64,000 nt of DNA from positions 186,001 to 250,000 of the IMG/VR virus record IMGVR_UViG_3300005965_000002; one strand, 5' to 3'. The first letter of the stretch is position 1. Each line of letters begins with the position of its first letter. Shown piece after piece: positions 55,551 to 64,000 of the stretch. Below the pieces are notes generated by a model that saw nothing but the letters and a program-made list of their open reading frames with translations, did not search any database and was not told the DNA's origin. The position numbers and the translations under genes were made by a program. The DNA comes from a virus.

Positions 55551-57314
55551 ATGGCGAGCTTTGCAAAAAGACCTTCCAATCTTGATACCATCCTAGCCAT
55601 CCGATCTAAAAAGGATCTCAAACTCAAACCTAATAAGTATCTAAAAGATACTACTGAGTTGAGATACTACCAAATAGTCGGGTGCCTTCATTTTCTCCTA
55701 CTCTCCAGATTTATTCTTGGCGATAGCGCCGGTTTAGGTAAAACCCTGCAATCTATATCGGGGTATGTCTTCTCTCTTATAAGACACCCAGGCCTAAAAC
55801 TTCTAATCGTTACTCAAAAATCTGCTCGTTATCAATGGAAAGAGGAATTTGATAAATTCACTCAGGGCATCACGTCTCATGTAGTACAAAACACATGGGG
55901 CAAGGTAGTAGGTGATGATATTTTTGGGGAGCCGAAAGAGCTAAGAAAAAAAGGCTACAAGGTAGAAACATTAACCGGACTTGATGCCCGAATAGCCCAG
56001 TATCAAACCATCGATACTGATGTGCTTATCGTTAACTGGTACGCTGTTCAGAATGAGGCAAAAATACTCTGTGAGAACAGACTGCCCGATTATATGGTAA
56101 TTTTCGATGAAATTCAGGAAATAAAAAACAACGAAACAGTAGCTTATTTAGGCGCTCAGTATCTGGTAAAGCACTCTGTTAAGGCGGCAGGTCTCAGTGC
56201 TACTATCATTAAGAATAGGCTCGAAGAAGCATATAATATATTTGAAGCTATTATCCCCGGTATCTTTGGTGGTAAACAGAAGTTCCTAAAGCATTACACG
56301 AATCAGAAAAAAATAAAGATGAGGCGTGGGGGCCGTACCCGCTTTATTAATAAGATAGCATCTTACAAAAATTTGGGTGATTTCAAGGAAGTAATACGCC
56401 CCTATTTCTTGATCCGCAGAACCTCGGAGGTAGCCTCAGAGCTGCCTAGTTTAATATCCAAGCGGGTACTCCTGGATATGGACGAAGACCAGTTTTCTCT
56501 GTATAAGGAAGCTTTGGCTGGTGATGTATATCGTCGGATAGTAAAAAAGCGATACTTCGAGTTTAAAGAGCTGGTTGAATCCAAAGAACAGCCTACTGAT
56601 AAAGAATTAGAGAAGCTTGAAAAATTAGAGACTCAGTATGATGAGTCTACTATGGAAGATTGCATGTGGAAGAATAAAGCGGCTTCTCTCACATATTGCC
56701 AGATGATATCCAACGGCCCCCAGTGGCTGGATGAAGATGAAAAGGGCTCCAGTGTAAAAGAAGAAGAGTTTAAGCGTATATTTGAACAAGAGTTGTGCGC
56801 AGAGAAAGTGATCGTTTTCACTCGTTTCGAGTCTGGAGTAAAAAGGCTGGAAAAGATTTTAGAAAATCTTGGGTTAAAGTCGGTTAAAGTGACCGGGACT
56901 ATGAACCAGAAGAAAAGGGACGCGGCTCGTCATGCTTTTCAAAACGATGATGATGTAACAGCTATCATCATTACTTCTGCAGGTTCTGCTGCAATCAATT
57001 TGCAAAAAGCCAATGTTTTATTGTTTTATGACACTCCATGGAGTTATGGAGATCTGTATCAAACTATAGGTAGAGCTCAGCGTATTGGTAGTATGCATGA
57101 GCATGTTTATGTGCTTCATTTTGTTGCTAAGGGTACCATCGATGAGCATGTTTTGAATGTGTTAAAAGATAAGAAAAAGCTTATTAATGAAGTAATGGGA
57201 GATATAGCCGAAGGCTCTCTGGAATTTGATAAAAATAAGGAATTGTTCGTTGAGGAGGAAAGTGATATCGATGCCCTCTTTGACGCTGTTTTTGACTACC
57301 AAGAGGAAAAATGA
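55551..57314 (+). CDS. SNF2-family DNA helicase/translocase
   Basis: A 587-aa superfamily 2 ATPase. Walker A is GDSAGLGKT (residues 57-65, Lys64), preceded by the RYYQ Q-motif-like phrase. Motif Ia is LLIVTQKSARYQWKEEF. The Walker B/DExx box is DEIQ (186-189), motif III is GLSAT, motif V is TSAGSAAINLQKA, and motif VI is QTIGRAQRIGS (Arg508 and Arg511). The order and spacing fit Swi2/Snf2 proteins, which translocate on double-stranded DNA. Phage members are linked to replication or recombination-type remodelling (compare the SF2 UvsW role). It leads the replication operon and overlaps the next gene by ATGA. Confidence 0.88.
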   Translation: MASFAKRPSNLDTILAIRSKKDLKLKPNKYLKDTTELRYYQIVGCLHFLLLSRFILGDSAGLGKTLQSISGYVFSLIRHPGLKLLIVTQKSARYQWKEEFDKFTQGITSHVVQNTWGKVVGDDIFGEPKELRKKGYKVETLTGLDARIAQYQTIDTDVLIVNWYAVQNEAKILCENRLPDYMVIFDEIQEIKNNETVAYLGAQYLVKHSVKAAGLSATIIKNRLEEAYNIFEAIIPGIFGGKQKFLKHYTNQKKIKMRRGGRTRFINKIASYKNLGDFKEVIRPYFLIRRTSEVASELPSLISKRVLLDMDEDQFSLYKEALAGDVYRRIVKKRYFEFKELVESKEQPTDKELEKLEKLETQYDESTMEDCMWKNKAASLTYCQMISNGPQWLDEDEKGSSVKEEEFKRIFEQELCAEKVIVFTRFESGVKRLEKILENLGLKSVKVTGTMNQKKRDAARHAFQNDDDVTAIIITSAGSAAINLQKANVLLFYDTPWSYGDLYQTIGRAQRIGSMHEHVYVLHFVAKGTIDEHVLNVLKDKKKLINEVMGDIAEGSLEFDKNKELFVEEESDIDALFDAVFDYQEEK

Positions 57315-58000
57315 GCTGTCCTTACTGTAATGATGCAGGGTTTATAAATAAGATAAGAAAAACGAGAGATAGGCATGGAAATGAAATGGAGAAGAACGCT
57401 TCTCTACCCTGTCTGTGCAGAATAAACCCCTCGATCAGTAAAAAATATAAGGTGCTCTCCGGCACCCCCGATGCTGTTCCTGCTGATATTAAAGAAGCAG
57501 TAAAAACTCTCGGGTTCAGGCACCTGTTGGTGGTAGGACCAGAGCAGCTCTTCCTATATGCTGTAAGGGCTTTCATTGCTTGCCCTCTATATTTTTCCTG
57601 GCGCTCTTTTATCATACTCAACGGCTATGAGATGATAAAAGATTTCCATAGTGCAGGAGCTCAAGAGGGGCGCAGCCTAAATGATTTATTAGAATACGAT
57701 CTTTTAGTACTTACATGTTTTGCTACTGCAAGTATGGCTCCTATGAAGGAAGCTGTGTATCAAGTCATAAGAGATAGGATTGTACGAAATAAGCCGGTAT
57801 GGATCTTTGCAGCTTCCGTACGAGATTTTGAGCTCAGCCAAGAATTTTCTAAGGATCTATTCGATGTAATGAAAAGAGCTCAATTCAAATCATTTAGTGT
57901 AGATAAGTTCAAATTTCAGCAGACAGTTTCAAGAACTGCCTACCACCAAGCATTGATCGCTCAAAAAAGGGAAGCTCAGGAAGACGCTGGGAGCTATTAA
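57311..58000 (+). CDS. Degenerate AAA+ helicase-loader candidate with zinc finger
   Basis: A 229-aa protein. The N-terminus has a possible zinc site, CPYC (C3, C6) with CLC (C34, C36). From residue 70 the layout recalls DnaC/DnaI loaders: strand LLVVGP at the Walker A place, a helix, strand SFIILNG, an L-N-D-L-L-E-Y-D-L-L-V-L strand at the Walker B place, then IRDRIVRNKPVWIFAAS at the sensor 1 place. The nucleotide-binding residues are missing: no G-K-T, and the strand ends L-T-C-F rather than D-D/E. Its position immediately upstream of the DnaB-like helicase supports a loader or helicase-binding role. The function is inferred; an ATP-independent adaptor is an alternative. Confidence 0.5.
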   Translation: MSCPYCNDAGFINKIRKTRDRHGNEMEKNASLPCLCRINPSISKKYKVLSGTPDAVPADIKEAVKTLGFRHLLVVGPEQLFLYAVRAFIACPLYFSWRSFIILNGYEMIKDFHSAGAQEGRSLNDLLEYDLLVLTCFATASMAPMKEAVYQVIRDRIVRNKPVWIFAASVRDFELSQEFSKDLFDVMKRAQFKSFSVDKFKFQQTVSRTAYHQALIAQKREAQEDAGSY

Positions 58001-58043
58001 AATATTAGTATTTAGCTTCATTTTTCAGATTAACTGTTAAAAT

Positions 58044-59579
58044 ATGATTACATTAGATACCATTTTCAGATCTGTTCTGAATTTCAAAACTGCTGACGGA
58101 AAACCTACCCTATCCCAAGAGGATTTGGTTAAGAATTTCCGGTCGCTGCAGAAGATTATTCCTAGTACGCCAGAGGATCCAGCGTATAAGAGGCTCTACA
58201 CTTTTTTATATGATTTTCTGAAGAAGTGTGAAGGAGAGTTTTTAGAGCTTCCTTCTTATCAGTATACGAAAAAGTACTTTGAGGATAGGGAAGGAAACGA
58301 AGCAGTACTCGCTGTATTAGAGCGGATAAAAAATGAGAGGCCCTGTGAGGGCGAAGAATTCAGAAGTATACTGCGTGAGTATAAAGAGGACCAGGCGCTT
58401 GAGGAGTTAGAGTACGTTTTAAATAATGTTAATAAAATAGCTAGAGTAGGCCTTGAGGTAGGGGTTGGAAGAAATAAAAAGAAGATAGAAGGTTTAGAAG
58501 CAGCTATAGGATACTTTGCAGAAAAATCCCGTAAGCTTCGGCAAAACCGTACGAACATTGTCACCCAATCCCAGATTATATCCAAGAAGAGTGCAGAGAG
58601 CGTTAAGAAAAAATACCAGCAAGTAAAAACAGAACCCGAAGATGTAATGGGTATCCCAACCGGTATCGATGCTATAGATAAAAACTGTAACGGTTTGGGA
58701 AGATCTCAGTTAATGCTCGTAGGTGCTTTTACCGCTCACGGTAAGACAACGTTTTCCATGAATATGGCATATCAAGCCATCATCTCTGGGTGGAATACCT
58801 GTTATGTTTCTCTGGAAATGTCTCACGACGAGATACGTGATAAATTTTACACACTCCATACGTGTCACCCTAAATTCCGCACATTGTATCCTCATCTTAG
58901 CCACGTAGTAGGAAAAATCAACGTCAACGACGTAACGTATGGGTTGCTCAGAGATGAAGAAGAAGAGCTCTTTTACATAGCCTCTGAGGACTTCGGTAGC
59001 ATAGAGAGCAATGGGTATGGGATGTGTGATCTGTGGCAACCGGAGAAAACGCTTACCACGTTGGGAGATATAGAATTTCATCTTCTTGACGTGCAGCAGC
59101 AATTTAAGGCAGGTGATCGTGATCTAGAATTTTGCGTCATTGACTATATCACTCTTTTAGGCATTGATAAGGACATGAAGAGTCATGACCATAAGCAGGA
59201 TATGAACAATATAATTAAAAGCTTGAAGCGGACCTGCTTGACCTTCAACCATGGCGCTGGTATAAGAATGGTTTCCCCTTTCCAGATCAGCCGTAGAGCT
59301 TTTCTTGAAGCTAAAAAGAACGAGGGCCGCTATGACGCTACTGCTTTAGGTGACTATAACGAAGCTGAAAGATCGGCTGATATAGTAGTATCCCTGTATG
59401 TAGATGAAGAAATGAGGGAAAGCGGACAGACCCGTATACAGAATCTTAAGAGTAGAAGAGATAAGCATTTCCCTACATGCATAGCCAATGTTAATCAGGC
59501 TAATGGCTGTATTACAGATAGGATAGAGTTAACGGATGAAGATCCTGTAGAAATCATCGGACAGGTATATGGGCTATAA
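58044..59579 (+). CDS. DnaB-like replicative helicase
   Basis: A 511-aa protein with a helical N-terminal domain (about 1-150) and a RecA-like C-terminal motor. The motor opens with GIPTGIDAIDKNCNG. Walker A is GAFTAHGKTT (227-236, Lys234), then CYVSLEMS, which is the usual phrase after the first core helix. Walker B is FCVIDYITLL (Asp367). FQISRRAFLEA resembles the conserved Q-R-x-x-E motif region, followed by G-D-Y-N-E-A-E-R-S-A-D-I-V and an NLKSRRDKHFP arginine-finger-like region. This is the ring helicase that unwinds the fork 5' to 3' on the lagging strand. A 43-base gap without strong Shine-Dalgarno precedes it. Its end overlaps the primase gene by 11 bases. Confidence 0.88.
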   Translation: MITLDTIFRSVLNFKTADGKPTLSQEDLVKNFRSLQKIIPSTPEDPAYKRLYTFLYDFLKKCEGEFLELPSYQYTKKYFEDREGNEAVLAVLERIKNERPCEGEEFRSILREYKEDQALEELEYVLNNVNKIARVGLEVGVGRNKKKIEGLEAAIGYFAEKSRKLRQNRTNIVTQSQIISKKSAESVKKKYQQVKTEPEDVMGIPTGIDAIDKNCNGLGRSQLMLVGAFTAHGKTTFSMNMAYQAIISGWNTCYVSLEMSHDEIRDKFYTLHTCHPKFRTLYPHLSHVVGKINVNDVTYGLLRDEEEELFYIASEDFGSIESNGYGMCDLWQPEKTLTTLGDIEFHLLDVQQQFKAGDRDLEFCVIDYITLLGIDKDMKSHDHKQDMNNIIKSLKRTCLTFNHGAGIRMVSPFQISRRAFLEAKKNEGRYDATALGDYNEAERSADIVVSLYVDEEMRESGQTRIQNLKSRRDKHFPTCIANVNQANGCITDRIELTDEDPVEIIGQVYGL

Positions 59580-60120
59580 GGATTTAAAGGCCGTAAAGGA
59601 GGAAATTAAAAAGCATGTTTCCCTAAAAGACATACTTATAGAGTCAGGGAAAATAAATGGTATATTACCCGAAGAGCAGTTCTCTTGTACATTCCATGGA
59701 GCAGATTTTAAAAAGAGTGCTAGATATTACGAAGAATCAGATACATGCCATTGTTTCACATGTCATAAGAGTTGGGACCTATACTCTTATTTACAGCAGC
59801 GGGATACATTAACGTTTAAGCAGACGCTTAATTACCTATTAAAAACATACCGTATTGATATATCTAAGCTCCCCGATGCAATCTCTACTAATACAAACCT
59901 ACGTAAGCAAAATAAACAGGGTTATGACAATAAGAAATTATTCCTTTTTAAAGTAAAGGATATGATTTCTAGTTTTGAAAACAAAATACCGGCTGAAAAA
60001 TATATCCGGTTAGTTTACGCCTATATGGTTATCAAGTATTCATTCAAAGAAGAGAATGAATTTTTAGAGAACGCTCTAAAATTAAAAAGAGCGGTGGAGA
60101 AGATCAGTAAGGAGATTTAG
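59569..60120 (+). CDS. Stand-alone CHC2 zinc-binding primase domain protein
   Basis: A 183-aa protein matching the N-terminal zinc-ribbon of DnaG-type primases: C40-T-F-H43, a beta hairpin KKSARYYEESD, then C62-F-T-C65 (C60 nearby), followed by SWDLYSYLQ and a helical region typical after CHC2 zinc ribbons. This domain recognises priming sites on template DNA. There is no TOPRIM catalytic core in this gene or in the visible downstream sequence. It overlaps the helicase end and abuts the polymerase start. The catalytic half may lie beyond the window, or the protein may be a regulatory subunit. Confidence 0.78.
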   Translation: MGYKDLKAVKEEIKKHVSLKDILIESGKINGILPEEQFSCTFHGADFKKSARYYEESDTCHCFTCHKSWDLYSYLQQRDTLTFKQTLNYLLKTYRIDISKLPDAISTNTNLRKQNKQGYDNKKLFLFKVKDMISSFENKIPAEKYIRLVYAYMVIKYSFKEENEFLENALKLKRAVEKISKEI

Positions 60121-63100
60121 ATGCCGAAGATGGATATGGGATTAGCTACCAGGGAATTAGATATGTTTGTGGATGATAATGTCAAAGATATTATTGACCT
60201 ACATCCATGGATGCAAGACAAAGAATTTAAGTTATTGACTGATAGAAAAGAGATAGAAAATTATATCTATAGCTTAATAGAGAATGGTATCGCTGCTCTA
60301 GATCTTGAAACCACATCGTTGAACACTCGGGTAATAGACGGTGAGATCGTCGCCAAGCTTGTCGGTATTTGTTTAGCCCCAAGCGCTAACGAATCCGCTT
60401 ACATACCTGTAGGGCACGAGGGATATGATGATAATGTCTCCTATGAATTTGCTGTCCATATGCTTAAGCTCCTCTGTCTATCCGATTGCCGTTTAATATT
60501 CCATAATTTTAAATATGACGGACAAGTTCTGTACAATCACGGCATCAAGATGCTTGATCCTGATCAGATAGAGGATACGCTGCTGATGGCTGCGGTCGAA
60601 GATGCTTCACGAAAAAATAAACGTCTGAAGTACCTATCTGAGCATCTTTTGGGAAGGCCCATGCTTGAGATAAGTAACCTGGGTGTAGAAGGGTCAAAGA
60701 AAAAAGTAGTAAGTTTTACCGATGTATCGCCTAAAAAAGCGGTTATATACGGCGGCTCTGATGCTATGAATACGTTCGCCCTATATGAGTATTTAGCTAA
60801 GAGCTTAAATAAGCAGGACCCGAATGGGGCTGGAGGCCCCTGGCTCGTATACAACAAGATTGAGAAAAGAGCCGTGTTTCCGGTGATGGAGATGGAGCGC
60901 AATCTTGTAAAAATGAACAGGAAAAAATTAGAGGCAATTCGTGATGAGATACATCTAAAGGTAAAAGACTGTGTTACTAATATCTATAAGTTAGCTGGTA
61001 GAGAATTTGATATAGCTAGCGGCAAACAGTTAGGTGAAGTTCTTTTCGATGAAATGGGTGTAAGATACCCGGAAAAAGAAAAGAACGATAACGGTACGTA
61101 TAAGACCGACGAAAAGACTTTAGAGAAGATTAAAGATGAGTCCCCGCTAGTACAATACATTTTAAACTACCGGTCCTACCAAAAAACCCTTTCCACCTAT
61201 GTGAATAACTTCCTCAAAAACATGGATAGTAATGATGAGGTGAAATTTCAGTTGAATCAGGTACAAGCGGATACTGGAAGATTTTCAGCCTCAGGTGGAG
61301 CAGGTTTGGAAAAGGACGGTTATTCAGGGGTGAATTGTCAGAATATTAGTACCTATAATAAGAAGGACCCCACCTCATTTGATCTTAGAGATTGTGTGGA
61401 AGCGCATGAAGGCTATAAGATTGTTGCTATCGACTACAGCGGAGAGGAACTGCGTATAGCCACAAACTTGTCAAAGGAGCCAAAATGGGTAGATGAGTTT
61501 AATAACGGTACCGGCGATATCCATACTATTACTGGCAGGGCTATTCATGGAAGAGAAAATATTACAAAAGCAGAACGTTCGACTGGAAAAGTCTTAAACT
61601 TCCTCACATTGTATGGCGGAGGAGCGCTAGGATTTTCCCAGCAGGCAAAAATTCCATTAGAGACTGCTAAAAAAATGCAGTATAATTTCTTCAAAAGTCT
61701 GCCCGGCTTGAAAAAATGGATAGATCTTGAAGCCGCTAGATCTAGAAAAAGAGGTTATAGTAAAACGGCCTTTGGTAGAAGAAGGAATCTTAGTTTTTTC
61801 TACGAATCAACAGATCGGTATACAAAATCCCAGGGAGATAGAAGAGCAGTCAATAGTGCCGTCCAAGGATGCCTACAACCACATGAGAGGTGTTTAACTA
61901 ATAAAGGCTATTTGCCTATAGCTGAAATTCAGAGAAGGCTATCTATAGGACAACCTTTAAAAGTATGGACAGGTACTTCTTGGGAAGATTTTACAGTGCT
62001 TAATAGAGGTGAGTGCCAGTGGGCCCAGATTAAGTTAATAAATGGTATGGTTCTGGATTGTGACACACGCCATGAAGTTTTAACTGTAGGTAAAAATGGA
62101 TATGAATTTAAAAAATACGAGGATTTAGATGAGACTACTAATATCTGTGTCTCCGCACCGAATTGCCTGGAATTTGGTGAAATACCGGAAAAAAAGAAAT
62201 TTAGCGGGGGGAGTGCACATAACTCAAAAGATATCAGGTTAAAAGATAAAAAAGATTTTGAATTTATTTCCTTTTTTATGGGGATTTTAATTGGAGACGG
62301 AAATACTCGCGGTTTTATAGATGGAAACAAATGCTCTACTACAATTTCTTTTGGAAGAAATAAAATAGAAGAATATTATCGAGTACTTCAAGAAGGATTT
62401 ACCCGTATAGGAGTTACTCTTGCCCCTTACCGAAAAACTAAGGAAGCTAAAGGAGAAAGTTATCAAGCAGATATTTCTTCTAAAGCTTTAATTGAATTGT
62501 TAAAATATTACGGATATAATCAGGCTAATTCAAAGACTAAGAGAGTTCCTACGCTATTGTATGAGTGCCCGGTATTTATGAGACGTGCTTTTATCAAGGG
62601 ATGTTTATTATCAGATGGTAGCAGAAGCGCTAAGAATAGATATGGTATACATAATAAAAATGAAAAATTATTACTGGATATACAGCTTTTAGCTTGGACT
62701 ATCGGATTAGCTTCTTATGTAAAAAATAGAAAAGACGGTAGTTCAATTTTGCTGTGGTCGGATCTCTCTTTGGTTGAGGAGACCTTTGGTTTAAGTGTAA
62801 GAAAAAGAAAAACGGGGGGATCAATGTTACTCCCAGGTTTTCTTTATGATGAAGTTTATGATTTATTGAAAGATAAGGACTATGCTAAAGTTAATAGTGA
62901 CAAGGCACTTGTAAGTCATATAAAAAATAAGAAAAAAATACTTGTTCCTACTGTAATTAAACTATTAAAAAAGTATAATTGTGAATTGCCAACAATTTAT
63001 TACCATTATCCTTTAGAAATAAAGAACCAAATAGATACAATATCTAATACTTATACTTTATCAGTAAAATCTCCTTTACATAGATTTGACTCAGCTGGGA

Positions 63101-64000
63101 TTATAAGTAAAAATACAGGGGCTGACGTTATTAAAATAGCATTATATCGCGTCTGGAAGTGGATCTATGATAATGGATATGAGAATGAAGTGAAGATACT
63201 CATGCCCGTCCACGATGAAATTGTATTTGAGTTGAAGGGTGAATGGGAAAAGCTTGATTATTATATCCCGGAATTAGTTAGAATCATGAAGCTGGATGAC
63301 CTGGTGGAAAAATTAGGTTGGGATGTGCGCTTTGAACTCGATGCTGAATTTGGAGATACTTGGAAAGTGGAATACGACTATTACAAGATAAAAGCGGGGA
63401 AACAAGAATACGGCCCTGCTAAAGATGCAGAACAGAATGAAGAATTTATATCAGATGAGATAAAAAATGAAAACACAATTGAAAATATGTCTTCAAACTT
63501 TAACCCCTCTGAGGAAGGAAAGGAGAATACTTCAGAGGAAGTATCGGAAAAAATAACCGCTGCAGAAAAACTTACCGTAAGTCAGCCAGTACAAAAATTG
63601 CCTCAGGAAGAATATGAAGCTCACCCGATTACACTAAATGATTCTACAGTGCACCATTTTGTGGTAACTATAAGAGATCAAATTAATAAAAAAGCAAACG
63701 ACTCGGGAAAAAGTACGGATCTACTTGATAACTTAGAAAAAGAAACAGATAAGGCTGAAATATCTAACGGTTCAAATTTATTAGACCGCTTGGATGACGA
63801 TGACTACTTCGTCTATCCAATATCAAAAAACAAGTTAGATTTTGTAATTTCAGAGCAGTTTGCTACGGTATTAAGGTTATTAGTGCATGGAAACGATGTG
63901 TTTGTAGGCCCTAAAAAGAGAATAAAATTGAAGCTCCCGGATGGACAGGTAGCCTATGTTTGTAGAAAAAAAGTATCAATCGATGCGTTCGTTTTTGCAT
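60121..64000 (+). CDS. Family A DNA polymerase with intein, 3' end beyond window
   Basis: AAGGAG (60109-60114) supports the ATG at 60121; the frame stays open to base 64000 (1293 residues). The proofreading exonuclease shows DLETTS (Exo I, Asp61/Glu63), HNFKYD (Exo II, 128-133) and YGGSDA (Exo III, Asp214). Polymerase motif A is DYSGEELR (438-445), motif B runs from R486 through K490 to YG at 498-499, and motif C is PVHDEIV (His1031, Asp1032). There is no 5' nuclease domain. An intein occupies residues 584-998 at the QG/TGADVIK site of helix Q. After the core (about residue 1086) an acidic linker and a further domain of at least 200 residues follow, unusual for Pol I. This is the phage replicative polymerase. 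Confidence 0.9.
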   Translation, partial: MPKMDMGLATRELDMFVDDNVKDIIDLHPWMQDKEFKLLTDRKEIENYIYSLIENGIAALDLETTSLNTRVIDGEIVAKLVGICLAPSANESAYIPVGHEGYDDNVSYEFAVHMLKLLCLSDCRLIFHNFKYDGQVLYNHGIKMLDPDQIEDTLLMAAVEDASRKNKRLKYLSEHLLGRPMLEISNLGVEGSKKKVVSFTDVSPKKAVIYGGSDAMNTFALYEYLAKSLNKQDPNGAGGPWLVYNKIEKRAVFPVMEMERNLVKMNRKKLEAIRDEIHLKVKDCVTNIYKLAGREFDIASGKQLGEVLFDEMGVRYPEKEKNDNGTYKTDEKTLEKIKDESPLVQYILNYRSYQKTLSTYVNNFLKNMDSNDEVKFQLNQVQADTGRFSASGGAGLEKDGYSGVNCQNISTYNKKDPTSFDLRDCVEAHEGYKIVAIDYSGEELRIATNLSKEPKWVDEFNNGTGDIHTITGRAIHGRENITKAERSTGKVLNFLTLYGGGALGFSQQAKIPLETAKKMQYNFFKSLPGLKKWIDLEAARSRKRGYSKTAFGRRRNLSFFYESTDRYTKSQGDRRAVNSAVQGCLQPHERCLTNKGYLPIAEIQRRLSIGQPLKVWTGTSWEDFTVLNRGECQWAQIKLINGMVLDCDTRHEVLTVGKNGYEFKKYEDLDETTNICVSAPNCLEFGEIPEKKKFSGGSAHNSKDIRLKDKKDFEFISFFMGILIGDGNTRGFIDGNKCSTTISFGRNKIEEYYRVLQEGFTRIGVTLAPYRKTKEAKGESYQADISSKALIELLKYYGYNQANSKTKRVPTLLYECPVFMRRAFIKGCLLSDGSRSAKNRYGIHNKNEKLLLDIQLLAWTIGLASYVKNRKDGSSILLWSDLSLVEETFGLSVRKRKTGGSMLLPGFLYDEVYDLLKDKDYAKVNSDKALVSHIKNKKKILVPTVIKLLKKYNCELPTIYYHYPLEIKNQIDTISNTYTLSVKSPLHRFDSAGIISKNTGADVIKIALYRVWKWIYDNGYENEVKILMPVHDEIVFELKGEWEKLDYYIPELVRIMKLDDLVEKLGWDVRFELDAEFGDTWKVEYDYYKIKAGKQEYGPAKDAEQNEEFISDEIKNENTIENMSSNFNPSEEGKENTSEEVSEKITAAEKLTVSQPVQKLPQEEYEAHPITLNDSTVHHFVVTIRDQINKKANDSGKSTDLLDNLEKETDKAEISNGSNLLDRLDDDDYFVYPISKNKLDFVISEQFATVLRLLVHGNDVFVGPKKRIKLKLPDGQVAYVCRKKVSIDAFVFA
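61870..63114 (+). mobile_element. LAGLIDADG-type intein inside the DNA polymerase
   Basis: A 415-aa in-frame insertion that splits the conserved helix SAVQG / TGADVIKIA. It begins with Cys1 (CLQPHERCLTNKGYLPIAEI, splicing block A). A block-B-like TRHEVL follows. Two LAGLIDADG helices are seen: FMGILIGDGN (intein residues 136-145) and FIKGCLLSDGS (241-251). The block F-like LHRFDSAG and block G-like GIISKN end before the +1 Thr. The C-terminal Asn is present but the penultimate residue is Lys, where His is usual. Together this is a homing-endonuclease intein that would splice out post-translationally. The exact junctions follow from polymerase homology. Confidence 0.88.

Noticed and set aside
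58259-59102. Two minus-strand open frames of 108 and 130 codons
   Set aside because: They are antisense shadows of the DnaB-like helicase, including its Walker A region.
61929-62330. Minus-strand open frame of 133 codons within the polymerase
   Set aside because: It is antisense to the intein, whose LAGLIDADG and splicing motifs are clear on the + strand.

Overview
The window is a single-strand, AT-rich stretch of a large tailed bacteriophage, probably a jumbo phage with a contractile (myovirus-type) tail. Supporting evidence is a gp5/VgrG-like spike, a gp25-like sheath initiator candidate, a baseplate-J (T4 gp6-like) wedge protein, a gpI-like tail protein, giant modular virion proteins up to 3221 aa, and a phage-type replication cassette. 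All 29 genes that I can support lie on the + strand, tightly packed with ATGA or TAATG overlaps. TAA, TGA and TAG are all used as stops, so the code looks standard. The host cannot be read from the sequence. The PKD, LamG, YCF48-type and 'GAYEF' beta-helix modules resemble bacterial surface proteins and may have been captured from hosts. No tRNA, CRISPR array, insertion sequence, capsid, portal or terminase gene was seen.

Layout. (1) 3-20665: baseplate block: a partial structural gene, the central spike, a small three-repeat protein, the 3221-aa giant, three further structural proteins, a gp25-like protein and the J-like wedge protein. (2) 20668-44293: tail-fibre and decoration block. It holds a tail protein with an inserted seven-blade propeller, three collagen-like fibre proteins, a small glycosyltransferase-like protein, and four proteins dominated by beta-helix and PKD modules (about 21 PKD-like domains in 17 kb), followed by a fibre protein with D-L-x-D repeats. 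(3) 44299-55380: further baseplate/tail proteins, including a 1567-aa gpI-like protein and a 1189-aa paralogue of the propeller protein. (4) A 170-bp intergenic region with a probable terminator and an inverted repeat. (5) 55551-64000: replication operon: SNF2-type helicase, a degenerate AAA+ helicase-loader candidate, DnaB-like helicase, a stand-alone CHC2 zinc-binding primase domain, and a family A DNA polymerase interrupted by a 415-aa LAGLIDADG intein and running off the window end.

How it fits together. The structural block would build the tail tip: spike, wedge ring and radiating fibres. The fibres show strong signs of module shuffling: shared domains recur across neighbouring genes, one LamG-type domain appears split between two genes 3 kb apart, and a propeller is inserted into one of two paralogues. 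A 13-base motif, ATNATCTANTAAT, occurs in four of the few intergenic gaps of the structural region and is a candidate phage-specific late promoter. The replication block supplies DNA unwinding, helicase loading, priming and synthesis. No stretch over 300 bases lacks a gene; the longest gap is 55381-55550.
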